DNA from: Candidula unifasciata | Taxonomy: Eukaryota; Mollusca; Gastropoda; Stylommatophora; Geomitridae | Assembly: GCA_905116865.2 (NCBI GenBank) | Contig: CAJHNH020004702.1 | Coordinates: 117,001 to 181,000, forward strand | Length of the DNA: 64,000 nucleotides | Direction: 5' to 3' | Shown: in pieces, positions 43,870 to 55,234 of the stretch | Layout: the number at the start of each line of letters is the position of its first letter | Position numbering within the stretch: position 1 is the stretch's first letter | Notes under the pieces: generated by a model | Seen by the model: the letters and a program-made list of their open reading frames with translations, nothing else | The model's database searches: none | What the model was told of the DNA's origin: nothing | Position numbers and translations under genes: made by a program

Positions 43870-44100
43870 CTACCGCTGCATGAACACCTTTTTTCCAATA
43901 AGGCTAACCTTATTCACAAAATTGTATCACATAATGATGACGATTACATTTGGCCATTGTTTAAAATGCCTTAACATAGAGCATATCAATATGCCTTAAA
44001 TAGGGCTATATAAAAAAAAAAAAATAAAGTTTTAAAAAGCAGGCTCGGAACTCTGCAGTTCAGCTGTGGAATCATCTTCCACGGCGACACTAAAATATCA
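43870..44100 (+). mobile_element. LINE C-terminal remnant
   Basis: The frame shows NKANLIHKIVSHNDDDYIW and, after an A-rich break, ARNSAVQLWNHLPRR. The WNxLP motif near the polymerase C-terminus is also seen at 650-800. Confidence 0.45.
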
Positions 44101-44164
44101 CTGACCCGTATACACACAATAAAAACGAATAAAATATTACACACTTATAGTAATTTTATAGACC

Positions 44165-44370
44165 AGTCAACACTCGATGGATGATAAGTTCCACCTCATA
44201 CCGGCCGCTATTACTTCTCATTGCTTTATCTGGTACTTAATTTAGGCTAAATCAACATTGGAACCTAAGTCATACTAAAAAAATTCCGACTGATTGTGGA
44301 TTCGAACCCGTCTTTCAGGTAGAACGCGAGATCTTTAGCTATTGCCTCACTGCAGCTCCCAGTAAATATT
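44165..44370 (-). mobile_element. SINE, tRNA-derived, family A-like
   Basis: On the - strand: CTGCAGTGAGGCAATAGC (A-box-like), GACGGGTTCGAATCCAC (perfect B-box), then a body with GAAGTAATAGCGGCCGGTA similar to family A. Confidence 0.65.
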
Positions 44371-44609
44371 ATACAAGCTGAAAAATAATAATTAACGTAG
44401 GTACAAATTCGTAGAAATATATTTGACACTGATTCAGTATGTAGAGCGTGTGTTTTTATTTGCACATAAAACATAGACAATAAGCAAACAAGCTGAAAAA
44501 CACGTTTTCCTTGAATTTGCTAGTTGTTAAAACACAAATTATTATTATTTAAAAATGTATGTGCCAGCCGAGCACATTCCAGCACATTAATATTCAGCTG
44601 TTGTAAATG

Positions 44610-45330
44610 ATGTTTTTTGGTAGCAAGGATTGGTATGTACAGGTCCCACCTAAAAAGTGGGAAATGCCTCCGCGTAACTTATAGCCTCTGCCAATCAAGT
44701 CAACCGTACCTACACGTGGTGCTACCTGTTGTAACAGACACGGCTCTGGTGGATAGCGAGTCTCTATCGCTAACAAAATGGATCCCCGAGCCTGAAGGGG
44801 TAAAATACCAGGCTATGGCTGGGGTAAGCCAGAGAGAAACTCTCGGTGGAGTGTGACCCCCCCCCCTCCTCCCCGGCCCCGTAAGGTGCGGCTGATGCTG
44901 GGTCCACCGGCGCGTGGATATGTCCCAATCCCCACTAAGGTCACACCCAGGAAGCCCACCCTGGATAATCAAAGGCGGAGAAGTGAAACTCCAACAACCT
45001 CTGATTTTTGGCAGGCAGTGTTTGGACGAACCAGGACATGGATAGGAAGACTCCATAACTTCCCCCACTGAAGACGGACATGTCGGTCTGAACGGCGTGG
45101 GCACCCAGAAATGGAAACGGACATCAACGCAATATCCGGTTAATGAGTATGCTAAGATACGTACACCGTTATGGGGCTGCTCCTGTGGACTACCGCCAGG
45201 CGGGAACAGCGCCGGATTCCGAGCCTTGAAGGAATCCACCCCAAACTTCTGATGGTAGCTCTGCGCATCGGCGGACCAGGATTAAGCAGAGTAATGCGTC
45301 TGGCCAAAAAATACCAAAAAACTAAAGATA
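44610..45330 (+). mobile_element. Probable 5' region of the I-like LINE
   Basis: GC-richer than its surroundings and with no ORF1 that I can recognise. It leads directly into the endonuclease start at 45331. The 179-codon - strand frame here (45239-44700) is likely a shadow. The 5' boundary is uncertain. Confidence 0.4.
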
Positions 45331-45930
45331 ATGCAGTGGAATACAGAAGGGGTCTTAAAGAAAAAGCTTGAACTGCACAAATTCATATATGAATACAATA
45401 TTGATGTTGTCTGCATTCAGGAACCCAAGTTAAAAATAGGCTCTCTCTTTTCTGTCAGAGGCCTATCAATCATATAGGCTAGACAGAGATGGCCACAAAG
45501 GAGGCATCATTACATTAGTTAAAAATACTATTGCAGCCACAGAAACTTCAAGAAGCATCAGGGAGTCTGAACATCTAACTAAAACTGCATATTCTTCCTG
45601 AGCCACTATACGTTACTAAATCGTACTGTCCCAACAACAAGAAATTAGAACTAGAATACATCCAAGTAGCTGATAGGAGCCACATAATTCTTGGTGACTT
45701 CAACAGTCATTCCCCTAGTTGGGGCTATGCTTCTATGGATACAAGAGGAAAAGAGGTAGAGAAAACCGGCTGATACTGATGGCGATGGCGAACACAAAGT
45801 ACACCGGACCTAGCTATAGCTACAGAAAATATCCAACGCAGGGCAGACAGAAAAGTGATGAAACAGCTGGGAGGAAGTGATCACAAACCAGACATCGTCA
45901 TGATAGGAGAGGTCAAGCCTCCAGAAAATA
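45331..45930 (+). pseudogene. LINE AP-type endonuclease domain, frameshifted
   Basis: The domain nicks target DNA to prime reverse transcription. It starts MQWNTEGVLKKKLELHKF, followed by IDVVCIQEPKL (catalytic E motif). After a frameshift come LDRDGHKGGIITLVKNT and HIILGDFNSHSPSWG (GDFN motif), and then GGSDHKPDIVMI (SDHxP motif). At least two frameshifts and one stop (TGA near 45600) interrupt it. Motif order and spacing are those of the APE endonuclease of non-LTR elements. Confidence 0.8.
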
Positions 45931-47986
45931 AAAAGAAGAGAGCCAGCTGGAACTACAAGAAAGCAGACTGGGACCTCTACCAAAACTCAACTGAAAAGAA
46001 ACTATCAGAGCCCTTTCTCACTAATGAGGTTAGAAAAAACAACACAACTCTTACCAATATCATACTCGAAGCAGCACACAAATCAATCCCCCGAGATGGA
46101 AGGCAAATCTATGAACCCTTCTGGACCCAAGAGCTGCAACAACTGCACCAAAAAAGCACTGAAGCAAGAGAAAAAATGGAACAAAAATTTCTGACCTCAG
46201 TGGAACAGAGCACAATAAACATCAGGCTATTTATAAAAGAGAAACACTCACATACATCTGGACAAGATGGCAGGAAAAGACTGCAGCTCTCAACATGGAG
46301 AAAGATGGCAAAAAGCTATGGCATCTAGTAAAGATCTCAATGAGGAGAATAATACCAGCCGTGCCTATACTGTCATTGAAGATGGTGGGAAAACTTTCAT
46401 TATTAAACAAGCAGCAAACCTGTTGGCTGATAGTTTTGCAGAGGAAAGCAAAATCTTCATGTCTAGAGCGAGAGAAGAAGAAATGACGAAAGAACTAAGG
46501 AAAATAAATAAAAAGCAGGAAGATAACCAAGATATAATGAATAAACTCTTCAGTCCCCAAGAACTTGAATGCGCATTAAGAAATCTTAAGAAAAGGAAGA
46601 CACCTATACCTGATCGAATAACAAACGAAATGATAGTACACTTAGGACCAGCTGGTAGGCAACGACTCTTAGACCTCCTAAACCAATCCTGGGCCCAGGG
46701 AATACTTCCTAAGGAATGGAAGGAGGCAGAAATAGTTCCCATAGCCAAGAAAGGAAAGCCCAAGGAAAACAAATCCAGTTACCGCCCCATAAGCCTCCTA
46801 AGCTGCCTTGGAAAGACCATGGAAAGATTAGTGAACAACAGGTTACTAAATTTCCTAGGAGAAAACAAGATATTGGATGACAGCCAAATCAGGCTTCAGA
46901 AGATACAAAAGCACTGATGACCAAACCTCTTATCACGCACAGGAAATTGAAGATGCTTTCCAGAAAAAATACAAACTGCTGGCTACTTTCTTCGACCTGA
47001 CCAAAACCTTCGATAAGGTCTGGAAGAAAGGACTCTTGCTAAAACTAGCACACTGTGGAATAAAAGGGCATATGTTTGCCTGGATTAGAGACTTCCTTTA
47101 CCGACGCTGTGGGAGAGTCAGACTAAAAGATCACAAGAGTAAGCTGGTCAGGTTACAAAAAGGTGTTCCCCTGGGAGGTGTTATATCTCCTACCCTGTTT
47201 ATTCTTTTCATCAATGACCTCCCAAAACAGTTCATGACTCACATTCACAAGGCGCTAAACGCAGATAACCTGGCTATTTGGACTCAAGCTGAACATATAG
47301 GAACAACTAAAACAAGAATGCAGGAAGCTATAAATACAGTTAAGAAATGGACAGACTTTTGGGGAGTCACAATAAACCAGACCAAAGCCGTCTCAACTTT
47401 ATTCTCTCTTTCCACAAAGCCAGAGCAAGTCGATCTGTACCTAGAAGGCAACATCCTTCCAAAAGAGGATAACCCCACATATTTGGGAGTAAAATTTGAC
47501 AAAAGTCTAACCTATGGCCCCCACATTGAAGACACCCAAAGGGAAGCTACCCTGAGGCTTAGACTTATGAAGAAACTTACTGGAACAAGCTGGGGTGCAG
47601 ATGCCAATACTGTACGACATGTATACACTGGATACGTACGACCAAAACTGGAGTATGGCATGGAAGCATACTCGACTGCAGCTAAATCAAACCTACACAA
47701 ACTGGATAAAATACAGAACACTGGTCTCAGGATCATCACTGGAGGTATGAGAAGTACACCAATTAATGAACTGGAGGCAACCTGTGGCCTCGAGAGCTTG
47801 AGCCTTCGAAGGGAAGAAAAGGTGCTTACCATAACAGAAAAATTTAATCGCATGAACAACAACCCCATGCACAGACAAGCAAATAACTTAACCAAAAAAC
47901 GACTGAAAAGACAAAGCTTTCACCATCTATCAAAATCATACTACACAAAAAACAGTGACATCCATTCTAAAGATCCTTCAACATGA
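45931..47986 (+). pseudogene. LINE reverse transcriptase domain, inactive
   Basis: Three overlapping frames (45855-46328, 46267-46917, 46877-47986) make one polymerase split by two frameshifts. Landmarks are ELECALRNLKKRKTPIPDRI and SSYRPISLLSCLGKTMERL (finger region), FFDLTKTFDKVW (motif A), KGVPLGGVISPTLF (motif B), ALNADNLAIW (motif C) and NPTYLGVKFDKSL (thumb side). Motif C is normally YADD; here it is NADN, so a catalytic aspartate is lost. The thumb ends with RPKLEYGMEAYS and GGMRSTPINELEA. An in-frame TGA follows at 47984-47986. Confidence 0.9.
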
Positions 47987-47989
47987 GAA

Positions 47990-48550
47990 ATGATCCAGGC
48001 ATACAGCATAGACCTACAACCTAAATATACAGTCACAACAACAATTCCAGGCATAGACAGAAAGGCTGAAGAATGTGACCTAGTACTGCGTGCAAAGACC
48101 CTTGAACATGTCTACAGCTGTTATCCAAAACCCGAATGGACACACGTTTACACTGATGGATCATGGAGGGAGCAGACAAAAATGGAGGAGCTGGATCGGT
48201 CATCATGCTGCAAGATGGTACCACAGTAGAAACGTCATGCGCCTCCGGAAGACTCAACAAACTTCAGAGCAGAGCAGCAAGCAATTTTTGATTCAGCCGA
48301 AGTGCTCAGGGAAAAAAAAAATTAAAAACAGCAAAATTGTTTTCCTTTGTGACTGCATGTCAGTCCTGCAGGCGACTCATAGGGATCCACGAGACAACAT
48401 GGAAAGAGAACTGACCCGTCAGCTAAACAGACTCACAGAAAATAATCAAATTGATCTACAGTGGATCCCGGCTCACTGGGGCATACGAGGAAACGAGTTA
48501 GCAGACAGACTTGCACAAAATGGAACAAAGGAGAAAAACACGCCCAGTGA
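47990..48550 (+). pseudogene. LINE RNase H domain, frameshifted
   Basis: Follows the polymerase after one stop. It shows THVYTDGSW (first catalytic D); after a frameshift NGGAGSVIMLQDG; after another, AEQQAIFDSAEVL (catalytic E); then VFLCDCMSVLQA (second D) and RGNELADRLAQNG (last D). RNase H placed after RT is typical of I-group non-LTR retrotransposons. Two frameshifts inactivate it. Confidence 0.85.
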
Positions 48551-48965
48551 TTGTCATTACCAGAAATCAGAACACTTATCAAAGGAAGATACAAGGGATT
48601 GAGGAGAGAACAAACTAACAGTAAACACCCACAAGACCCCATCAGCAGACTCAACAGAAAGCAACATACAACAATTGTCTGTCTACGAACAGGACACTGC
48701 AGGCTCAACTACCACATGCATAAAATAAAGATTGTACAGTTCCCGCAGTGTGCCTGTCAAACAGGACCCCAAACAGCTGAGCACATTTTGCAGACCTGCC
48801 CACTCTACCTGCAACTTCGAAAAGACTCCTGGCCTCAAGAGCAAAGTTTACAGAGCAAGCTATGGGGAACCATGCTGGACCTGCAGCTGACATGCGAGTT
48901 CATAGAGGCAACCCACCTGATGGTCTGATCTGAGCAAACGAAACCGAACGCAAAGAAGAAGAAAT
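48551..48965 (+). pseudogene. LINE C-terminal zinc-knuckle-like tail and 3' end
   Basis: A 125-codon frame with TGHCRLNYHMHKIKI, then CACQTGPQTAEHILQTCPLY, where Cys-Cys-His-Cys spacing suggests a zinc knuckle as in related elements. The stop at 48926-48928 is followed by GATCTGAGCAAACGAAACCG and AACGCAAAGAAGAAG, a short GAA tail. The same 3' end, inverted, borders the big TTC array at 58600-58740. Confidence 0.8.
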
Positions 48966-49374
48966 GATTTTTTTGCAATGCTATCTATTAGATTCATGAC
49001 ATTACTGGGTTCGATTTTGTTACTAAAAAAAACAAGAGAGTTTTAGTTAAGTAACGAAAGTAGTAAAAAGAACACAATCCAGTATTTTTTTTTTTTTTTT
49101 TAAGGTATTACAATTTTTTTTTTTTTTACTATCCAATATGAAATATTATATGAATAAAAGAAACTATACACGAAACAAAAGTAAGACTGGAAGATCAGAA
49201 TGTTAGACAAGCCTGCGTACACAATTAGTAACCATTTAAAAAAAAAAAAAAGCTTCTTTGCTCGTTCGTTTGTTCGTTCGTTCCGTCGGTTAGTTAAGAA
49301 CATCTCGTTGCGGATATGGACTTGTTTGCCTGTTTAAGACCTGTCGATTTAGAAATATTCGTCTTCTTCCTCTC
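48966..49374. other. Unassigned sequence
   Basis: Contains T18 and T13 runs at 49085-49130, an A13 run near 49240 and a GTTC/CGTT run at 49259-49285. No exon recognised. Confidence 0.4.
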
Positions 49375-49600
49375 TGTTCACTGACTATAAGCTCCGGCGC
49401 AAAGTCCTGTTTGCTCTTCTATTTGGACGTTGGCTTTGTGCCAGGACTGAATTTTTAGTGCACATCCATTATACTGGCTATTTGTTTGCAGTTGATTGTT
49501 CCTTGTCGCTCGGACAGGTCCACTCAGACTTCAAAAGAAGGCCCCAATTAGTCAACTCCTGCGACATGCTTGTTGGCGCGGCAGTAGGTCTCTTCTTGTT
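49375..49600 (-). mobile_element. Retroelement C-terminal/3' segment (family F)
   Basis: On the - strand VDLSERQGTINCKQ aligns with VVHLPERRGTISV of 38195-38400. The 3' part KSKQDFAPELIVSEQR aligns with the NFPPEFSDNERQ region of other copies. Confidence 0.5.
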
Positions 49601-50345
49601 TTCCTTACTATGTGACCCTGGAACCTACATTGGAAAACTATATTCTGTATCCAGGACATTCTTGGGCTGCTTCTGCCCTCTTCTCATCTACAGAGTTCTG
49701 TTGCTAGATTATGGGAAAGCCAATAGATATTGTGACGTGTCTGTATTGATGCATTTTCGTCTAGTGGTGTTTACCATATCGACCAAAGAATGCAGATTTA
49801 AAAAGAAATTATAATATTAAAATTGAAGCATTATATGCAGTCTACACAGCTAGCACCCAAAAAAAGAGGGTCTTTTCCTTTTTGAAATATAAATGTATTT
49901 TGACACATTCTAAATACCAGAAAACTATACAGTCCTTGACAATCTATTTTAAAGATGTATGTACAGATGAGTCCTCGTAAGTCTTGTATGGAAACGAATG
50001 CTTCACGATTCATTATCCTCCATCGCTGAACTGCGGAAAGGAAACTGAAACGTGGCGAGAGCAATCCTTTCACCCTGGGGTTTGTTTTCCTACTCAGGGT
50101 CCCTTTTAGCAGCAGCTGTACTTAACAAATTCCAGACACCATAGCCTAATAATTATCAGCCGATGAACAACACACCATATCCCCGCAAACGATGAGCAGT
50201 TGTTGATGTGCCTGTATCGGCATATCTATATTTCTTCATGGTTTTTTGCTCACGGCTGCTGTTTCCTCTCTACATCAGCATTGCCATGTTTGTTGAATCA
50301 TCCTTTTCCTTGTCATCACCATAATGATCTTTATTTAATCCACAG
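49601..50345. other. Unassigned sequence upstream of the SLC7 exon
   Basis: No upstream exon or promoter motif recognised. The last 16 bases (TTTATTTAATCCACAG) form the acceptor of the next exon. Confidence 0.45.
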
Positions 50346-50472
50346 ATCACAACAATGAGATGCTGTAATGATTTCATGGACACCGTCACACGCCGGAAGT
50401 CCTGGGATGTGCGCAGTCTGCATCAAACCGAGCTGACGCGTAGCCTGAATGTCTTGGAGTTAGTGGGCATTG
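50346..50472 (+). CDS. First coding exon, SLC7-type cationic amino acid transporter
   Basis: Acceptor TTAATCCACAG, short 5' leader, ATG at 50355 and 39 full codons ending at ATT G|GTAAGT, a consensus donor in phase 1. The peptide reads MRCCNDFMDTVTRRKSWDVR and then SLHQTELTRSLNVLELVGIG. It fits the N-terminus of the CAT subfamily (SLC7A1-4), where a cytoplasmic start with RRK, then TxLxRxLxxxDLVxLG, leads into VGSTLGAG of the first membrane segment. The exon breaks exactly before that glycine/valine stretch. These transporters carry cationic amino acids across the plasma membrane with about 12-14 membrane segments. An exon with the next segment (GSTLGAGVYV-like) was not found down to 64000, so the next intron may be over 13 kb and full of repeats. 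A retrocopy is excluded by the intact splice sites. Confidence 0.62.
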
Positions 50473-50618
50473 GTAAGTCTGATTATAACTAGCTTGTTCA
50501 CAGATCATGCTCTTTTCATATCGAACCGATCATTTCCCCCCCCCCCCACCTTTTTTTCCCCGCCTTCTCTTCCTTCTCATCTCCATATTATTTCTTTACT
50601 TCTCTTCCAGCTGCTTAT

Positions 50619-50621
<3 letters not shown>

Positions 50622-50698
<77 letters not shown>
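50622..50698. repeat. CT microsatellite
   Basis: About 38 CT units, about 150 bp into the intron after the SLC7 exon. Confidence 0.95.
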
Positions 50699-50699
<1 letters not shown>

Positions 50700-50701
<2 letters not shown>

Positions 50702-51419
50702 CCTCTTCTTTTACATCCTTATTTTGTGTAATCATTTTTATTGTCTTAATGTTCTCTTCTTCTTTTTCTTCTCCTCCTTCTCCTGCTGTTCTCCTCCTCT
50801 TCCTTATCATTCTTCTTTATCGGTCGTCATTCTTCTTCTTCATCATCATCTTCATTAACATCATTTTTTCATCAACATTATTATCATCATCATCATCATC
50901 CTTTTCGTCATCATCATCATCACCAATATCATCCTGATCATAATCATCATCTTCATCATCATCATTATTATCATTATCATCACCACCTCCATCATCATCG
51001 TCGTCGCCGTCCTTATCTTCACTATCATCATCAATATTATAATCATCATCATCTTCTTCTTCTTCATCATCATCATTATCGTGACCTTTTTCCCCCTTTT
51101 CTGTCTTTTTCTTCACCTCCTCCTTCTTCTTCTCCTTCAATTCCTTTTTCTTCTTCTCCTCCTCCTTCTCCTCTTCCTTTTCCTCATTACTCACCCCCTC
51201 CTTCTTCTCCTCCTTCTGCTACTCTTCCTCCTCCTTCTTCTTCTTTTTCTTCTTCTTCTTCTTCTTCTTCTTCTTCTTCTTCTTCTTCTTCTTCTTCTTC
51301 CTCTTCCTCTTCCTCTTCCTCTTCCTCTTCTTCTTCTTCTTCTTCTTCTTCTTCTTCTTCTTCTTCTTCTTCTTCTTCTTCTTCTTCTTCTTCTTCTTCT
51401 TCTTCTTCTTCTTCTTTTT
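50700..51419. repeat. C/T-rich, ATC and TTC arrays
   Basis: TTCTCC-rich DNA (50700-50835), ATC/ATT repeats (50838-51075), C/T-rich DNA, then TTC arrays (51220-51300 and 51325-51419) split by (CCTCTT)n. All frames here are compositional. Confidence 0.93.
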
Positions 51420-51570
51420 CGTTTTCACGGGCTGTAAACTGTAGCGAGCGAAAGGTCCTAATAGTTCCTCGATTTCTGCCCAATACATCACTTATCACAT
51501 GCACATTCGTTTTACAGACATCGAATATGGATTACTTTAGTGCAGACTGTTGATACCTTGCACCTCGACC
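51420..51570 (-). mobile_element. Retroelement 3' end (family F)
   Basis: Starts at the end of the TTC array. On the - strand it reads into GTTTACAGCCCGTGAAAAC and then (GAA)n. The far end shares AGTGCAGACTGTTGAT with 16553-16568, so the two copies are collinear. Confidence 0.55.
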
Positions 51571-52040
51571 CTAAAGGAAACGCAGTCTATCTATGTTGAG
51601 CTGGCCCCTAGCTTGGAACCTCTTTTATATGATTACCATTTAGAAAAAAGGCAGGTCTTGACTATATGTGTTCTGGTCCTGAGGCTCGTTTGCATCACAT
51701 TCGATCTTTAAGTTCTCGTTTCCCTTCCTAAGTATATTCAACATCTTCAAGTGCCTACCACGACTACCTCTGGGATTTTCGTTTATTCGTCTTTGGCGTC
51801 CATTCATATTACTGTTATATGGAACCTGCAAATTGTGGACAAGTGTCTTGTAGTCTGCTTAAAGCCGCAGATTTCAATCATATCACAAACCTAATCTGTA
51901 GAAATAATCAACTAAATGTTCAACCACCTGCCTCTGCGAGAGCGTTTACAATGTCGGCTTACCCAACTGCTCCTTCCATTTCCAAAATAGCGCCACTGCC
52001 TAGTATATCACACTACTATGTGTCTCTTTCACCAGCCTCA
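51571..52040. other. Unassigned sequence
   Basis: A 63-codon - strand ORF (51831-51640) with NMNGRQRRINENPRGSRGR resembles the basic C-terminal tail of some LINE polymerases but cannot be confirmed. Confidence 0.3.
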
Positions 52041-52115
52041 GCCTAAAGAGGCACAGCAGCTAGTGGATAGAAACTTGTCTCCCGCTGGTTCGAGTCCGCA
52101 AGAGGAACAGGAATT
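52041..52115 (+). mobile_element. tRNA-like SINE head
   Basis: GAGGCACAGCAGCTAGTGG followed by GCTGGTTCGAGTCCGC (perfect B-box) at about 52088-52097. It is too diverged for a tRNA gene and the family is uncertain. Confidence 0.5.
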
Positions 52116-52269
52116 CATCATTGGTCTAGGGCTTCTCGTCGTAATCCTGTTTAAAGCTGTAGTTGCAAAATCCAATAATTCTATAGCAGAAAGCGTTCCA
52201 CAGTGGAGGTGTTCGACGATATCTGACATTTCTCTAATCAGTTCTGTATCTTTCCATCCGTTACACTAA

Positions 52270-53460
52270 AATCTGCGACATATCTATCAGCCCCGTCTCC
52301 ACAATCTCCTTCAGCTTCCCAAAACGTAGGTATCTCTCAACACTCTAGTGCATCTTTCCACCCACTTCTGTATCTCTTCACTAGTTTCTAAGACTCACCT
52401 TGCTCCTGCATCTCCCCGCCCTCTACTGCAACTGTAAACAATCTACTGCATCTCCTTGTCATCTCCTGCATCTCTCTGTCTCCTCCTGCATCTCCTCACA
52501 AAGTCCTGCATCTCCTCACACATCGCTCGACAGTTTCGCCATCTATCCGTCCTCTGCCGCATCTCCCCTTAATTGCCTGCATCTCCTTACAATTTCCGGC
52601 ATATCAGCACAATCTTCTCATCTCTCCACCCTTTCCTGCATCACCCCACAATTTCTTCAATCTGTCAACCCCTCTTCTATTTCCTTACATACTCCCTCAA
52701 CTCTATTTCCATCTCTGTGTCCTTTCCTGCGTCTCCAAATTCCAGCTCTCCCCCCGCTTCTACACCTCCCACACAATCTCATCTAACGACAATCTCCTGC
52801 ATTTTCCCACAATCTCAAATATCACCACCTCTCCTGCATCTACCCAAAATGTCCATCTCGCTACCTTCTCCTGCATCTGGCCATAATATCCGTCTCTCCA
52901 CCATCTTTTGCGCTTCCTCACAATCTCTATTTATCCACCTTCTCCTGCATCTCCTCACATTCTCCATCTGTCCACCATCCCCTGCATCTCCCTACAATTT
53001 CCATCTTTCCAATCGCTCCTGCATCACTTCACAGTCTCCCGCTTTCCTTGCTATTTCTATCTCTCTACTCCCTCCTGCATCTTCCTACAAACTTCATCTC
53101 TCGACCCACTTCTGCATCTGCTACAGTTTCCATCTCTCCACCCTTTCCTGCATCTCGCCCCCCCACCCCCTCCCACCCCCCCCCCACAATCCCCATCTAT
53201 CCACTTTCTTCTGCATCTGCTTGCAATTTCCACCCTTCTACCCTCTCCTGCATCTCCATATAATTTCCATCTCTTTACCCTCTTCTGCATCTCTCTAAAG
53301 CCCCCTTCTCTCCACCCATTCCTGCATATCCCCTAAAATTTCGATCTCCCCAACCTCTCCTGCATGTCTCCACAATATCCATCTCTCCACCGTCGTCTGC
53401 ATCTCCCAACAATTCCCACATCTTCACCTACTCCCTGCATCTCGCCGCAATCTCTAATAT
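52270..53460. repeat. Degenerate 36-bp minisatellite
   Basis: About 33 units of roughly CTCCTGCATCTCCNCACAAT plus CTCCATCTCTCCACC. Most units are near 36 bp, so open frames of up to 241 codons (SPASPHNxHLSTxSCI repeats) run through in three phases. The array includes a C-rich block at 53157-53185. It is not a gene. Confidence 0.88.
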
Positions 53461-54106
53461 CTATGGACAACCCCAAAATCCAGTACCGCCAACGCTAAGA
53501 CCCACTCGTCGAAAATAATCGCTAAATAATCTTCATTTCGTGAGACACGCCAAAACTGCTATCAAATCGGTAGTATCAAGGGAAACTTGTCTCGTATCCT
53601 TGGACAGATAATTCCCTCTCATGTGCCATTCCAGAGGATTTTGTTAGATGATTGATGTGGAACCTTTTATCTTTCAATATGTCCGTTTATTACAGATCTC
53701 GAAATGTATTAGCAACACAAATGTGACTAGGAAAGTCAACAGGGAAAAAAAAACAGACGCAAATAAACGAAGGAACAGAAATAAGAGAGAAAAACATTCT
53801 ATAAAAAAAAAACAAAAGAATATGAAAATTAAATGCAGATGAACACATATTTAAAAACCCTATACTTAGGACTGATCGTGTTCCATGGTTTGAACTTCGT
53901 TTCGTAGCATGTTTCAGTCCCGAGTACTTGCATTTCATTTTATATGACCTAGTTCGTTCGTTGTGGTTTCTATTTTCTGCAAAGTATGGAATCAAAAGAG
54001 GCAACATTCATAAAAGACCTGGCAACTTTTCATCGCCGCTCGATAAGCAGACGTCAAATAAGCCGCTATTTTGCTGACCTAGTTAGAGGTACACTGTTAC
54101 GTTATC
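53461..54106. other. Unassigned sequence
   Basis: No exon recognised. AT-rich, with A runs near 53744 and 53805. The mariner 5' flank begins about 54020. Confidence 0.4.
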
Positions 54107-54840
54107 AGCACGGAGCAAAAAAGCTTTTTAAAACTCAGAAAAAGCACCAATGAAATAGTTGAATTAATGCAACAAGTTTATGGAGATAATTGTTTATCTC
54201 GTGCAAACATTTTTAGGTTTTATTCACGATTCAAAAATGGTGTAGAAATGGTTCCTAATGCACCTAGACCTAGACGACCAATTTCTGTTGGTAATGATGA
54301 ACTAATTGCAAAAGTCAGAGAAAAGGTACAAGAAGATCATTGTTTTACTGTGAGAATGATGGCAGATAAATCTGGTGTTGATAGAGAGAGCATTCATAAC
54401 ATTTTAATGCAAGATTTTGGCAAGAAAAAAAAAGATACACATTCGTTGTCTGATGACCAAAAAAATCAGCAGGTTGAATACCAAGAGACATCATCAAAAC
54501 AAGAATTTTAGGCCCAAAAACAAGTGTGTGTTCTCAGCCTTCCACCCTATTCCCCCGATTTGTCTCCCTGCGATTTTCTATTCCTAAAATTGAAGTTATG
54601 ATTAAGAGAACGCTTCTTTGATGATATTGATGACATCCAAAGGGCCGTAACATCGACTTTGAGGGGCCTTAACAACAGAAGAACCAGAGAGGTCGTTCCA
54701 GTGTTTGTTAGATCGTGCTACTTGCTGTATCAATGCACAAAGGGGTTACTCTGATTCAGATACAGTTATATCTTCTACTGTTTATTATTTTAATTTTTAT
54801 GGAATTGGTCTCATTACTGTATTGTTAGACCTGGTATATA
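54107..54840 (+). mobile_element. Internally deleted mariner transposase
   Basis: The N-terminal half (54107-54470) reads STEQKSFLKLRKSTNEIVEL, then SRANIFRFYSRFKNGVEMV, GRPI-like PRPRRPISV, LIAKVREKVQEDH and DRESIHNILMQDFG: the paired helix-turn-helix DNA-binding region of mariner/SETMAR-type transposases. After 54511 the sequence jumps to LPPYSPDLSPCDFLFLKLKL, which holds the third catalytic aspartate region. A frameshift leads to LTTEEPERSFQCLLDRATCC, the transposase C-terminus. About 150 residues with the first two catalytic aspartates are missing. A cut-and-paste enzyme once; now at most a non-autonomous copy. Confidence 0.85.
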
Positions 54841-54849
54841 CATAATTAT

Positions 54850-55150
54850 CAAACTTCTTCTCCTCATCATTGAAATCTGTGAGTATCTGTTGCAACTTAT
54901 TGAAGACTATCTTTGCAGTGTCGATTTTTGTTCTAATGTCTGCAAGACATCTTGATTCTATGAATGCTCACCGGTAGCTGTAGCGATTAAATTGCTTCCT
55001 CGTTTTACCTTTTGATTTTTCGTAGAGCCCTATAGTCTCTCTAATCTTGCTACGTGACACCACGAAGGCAATTAATACCGGGTAATTTGGTTTGCCATTA
55101 CTGTTGCCGTGGGGAGACACCCCATCTAACAATATCGGTTGATGAGAAAA
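54850..55150 (-). mobile_element. LINE RT fragment
   Basis: On the - strand SRCLADIRTKIDTAKIVFNK and LQQILTD match the (G)RCxxEIRxRIxxAKxxFxK segment of the element at 2406-3140. Upstream on that strand the frame is unclear. Confidence 0.55.
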
Positions 55151-55234
55151 TGGAAAATGTGGTCCTGTGGAAGTTTTAGAGAAAGCTCCAAATTCATTAC
55201 AAGAACTAAATCACTTGGGGCCTTTCCGACTAAC

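Noticed and set aside
44700..45239. 179-codon - strand ORF
   Set aside because: Lies in the GC-rich 5' region of the I-like LINE on the opposite strand, and has no recognised motif; treated as a shadow.
52041..52115. Functional tRNA gene
   Set aside because: A good B-box is present, but no full cloverleaf with paired acceptor stem can be drawn; SINE heads with the same boxes are common in the window.
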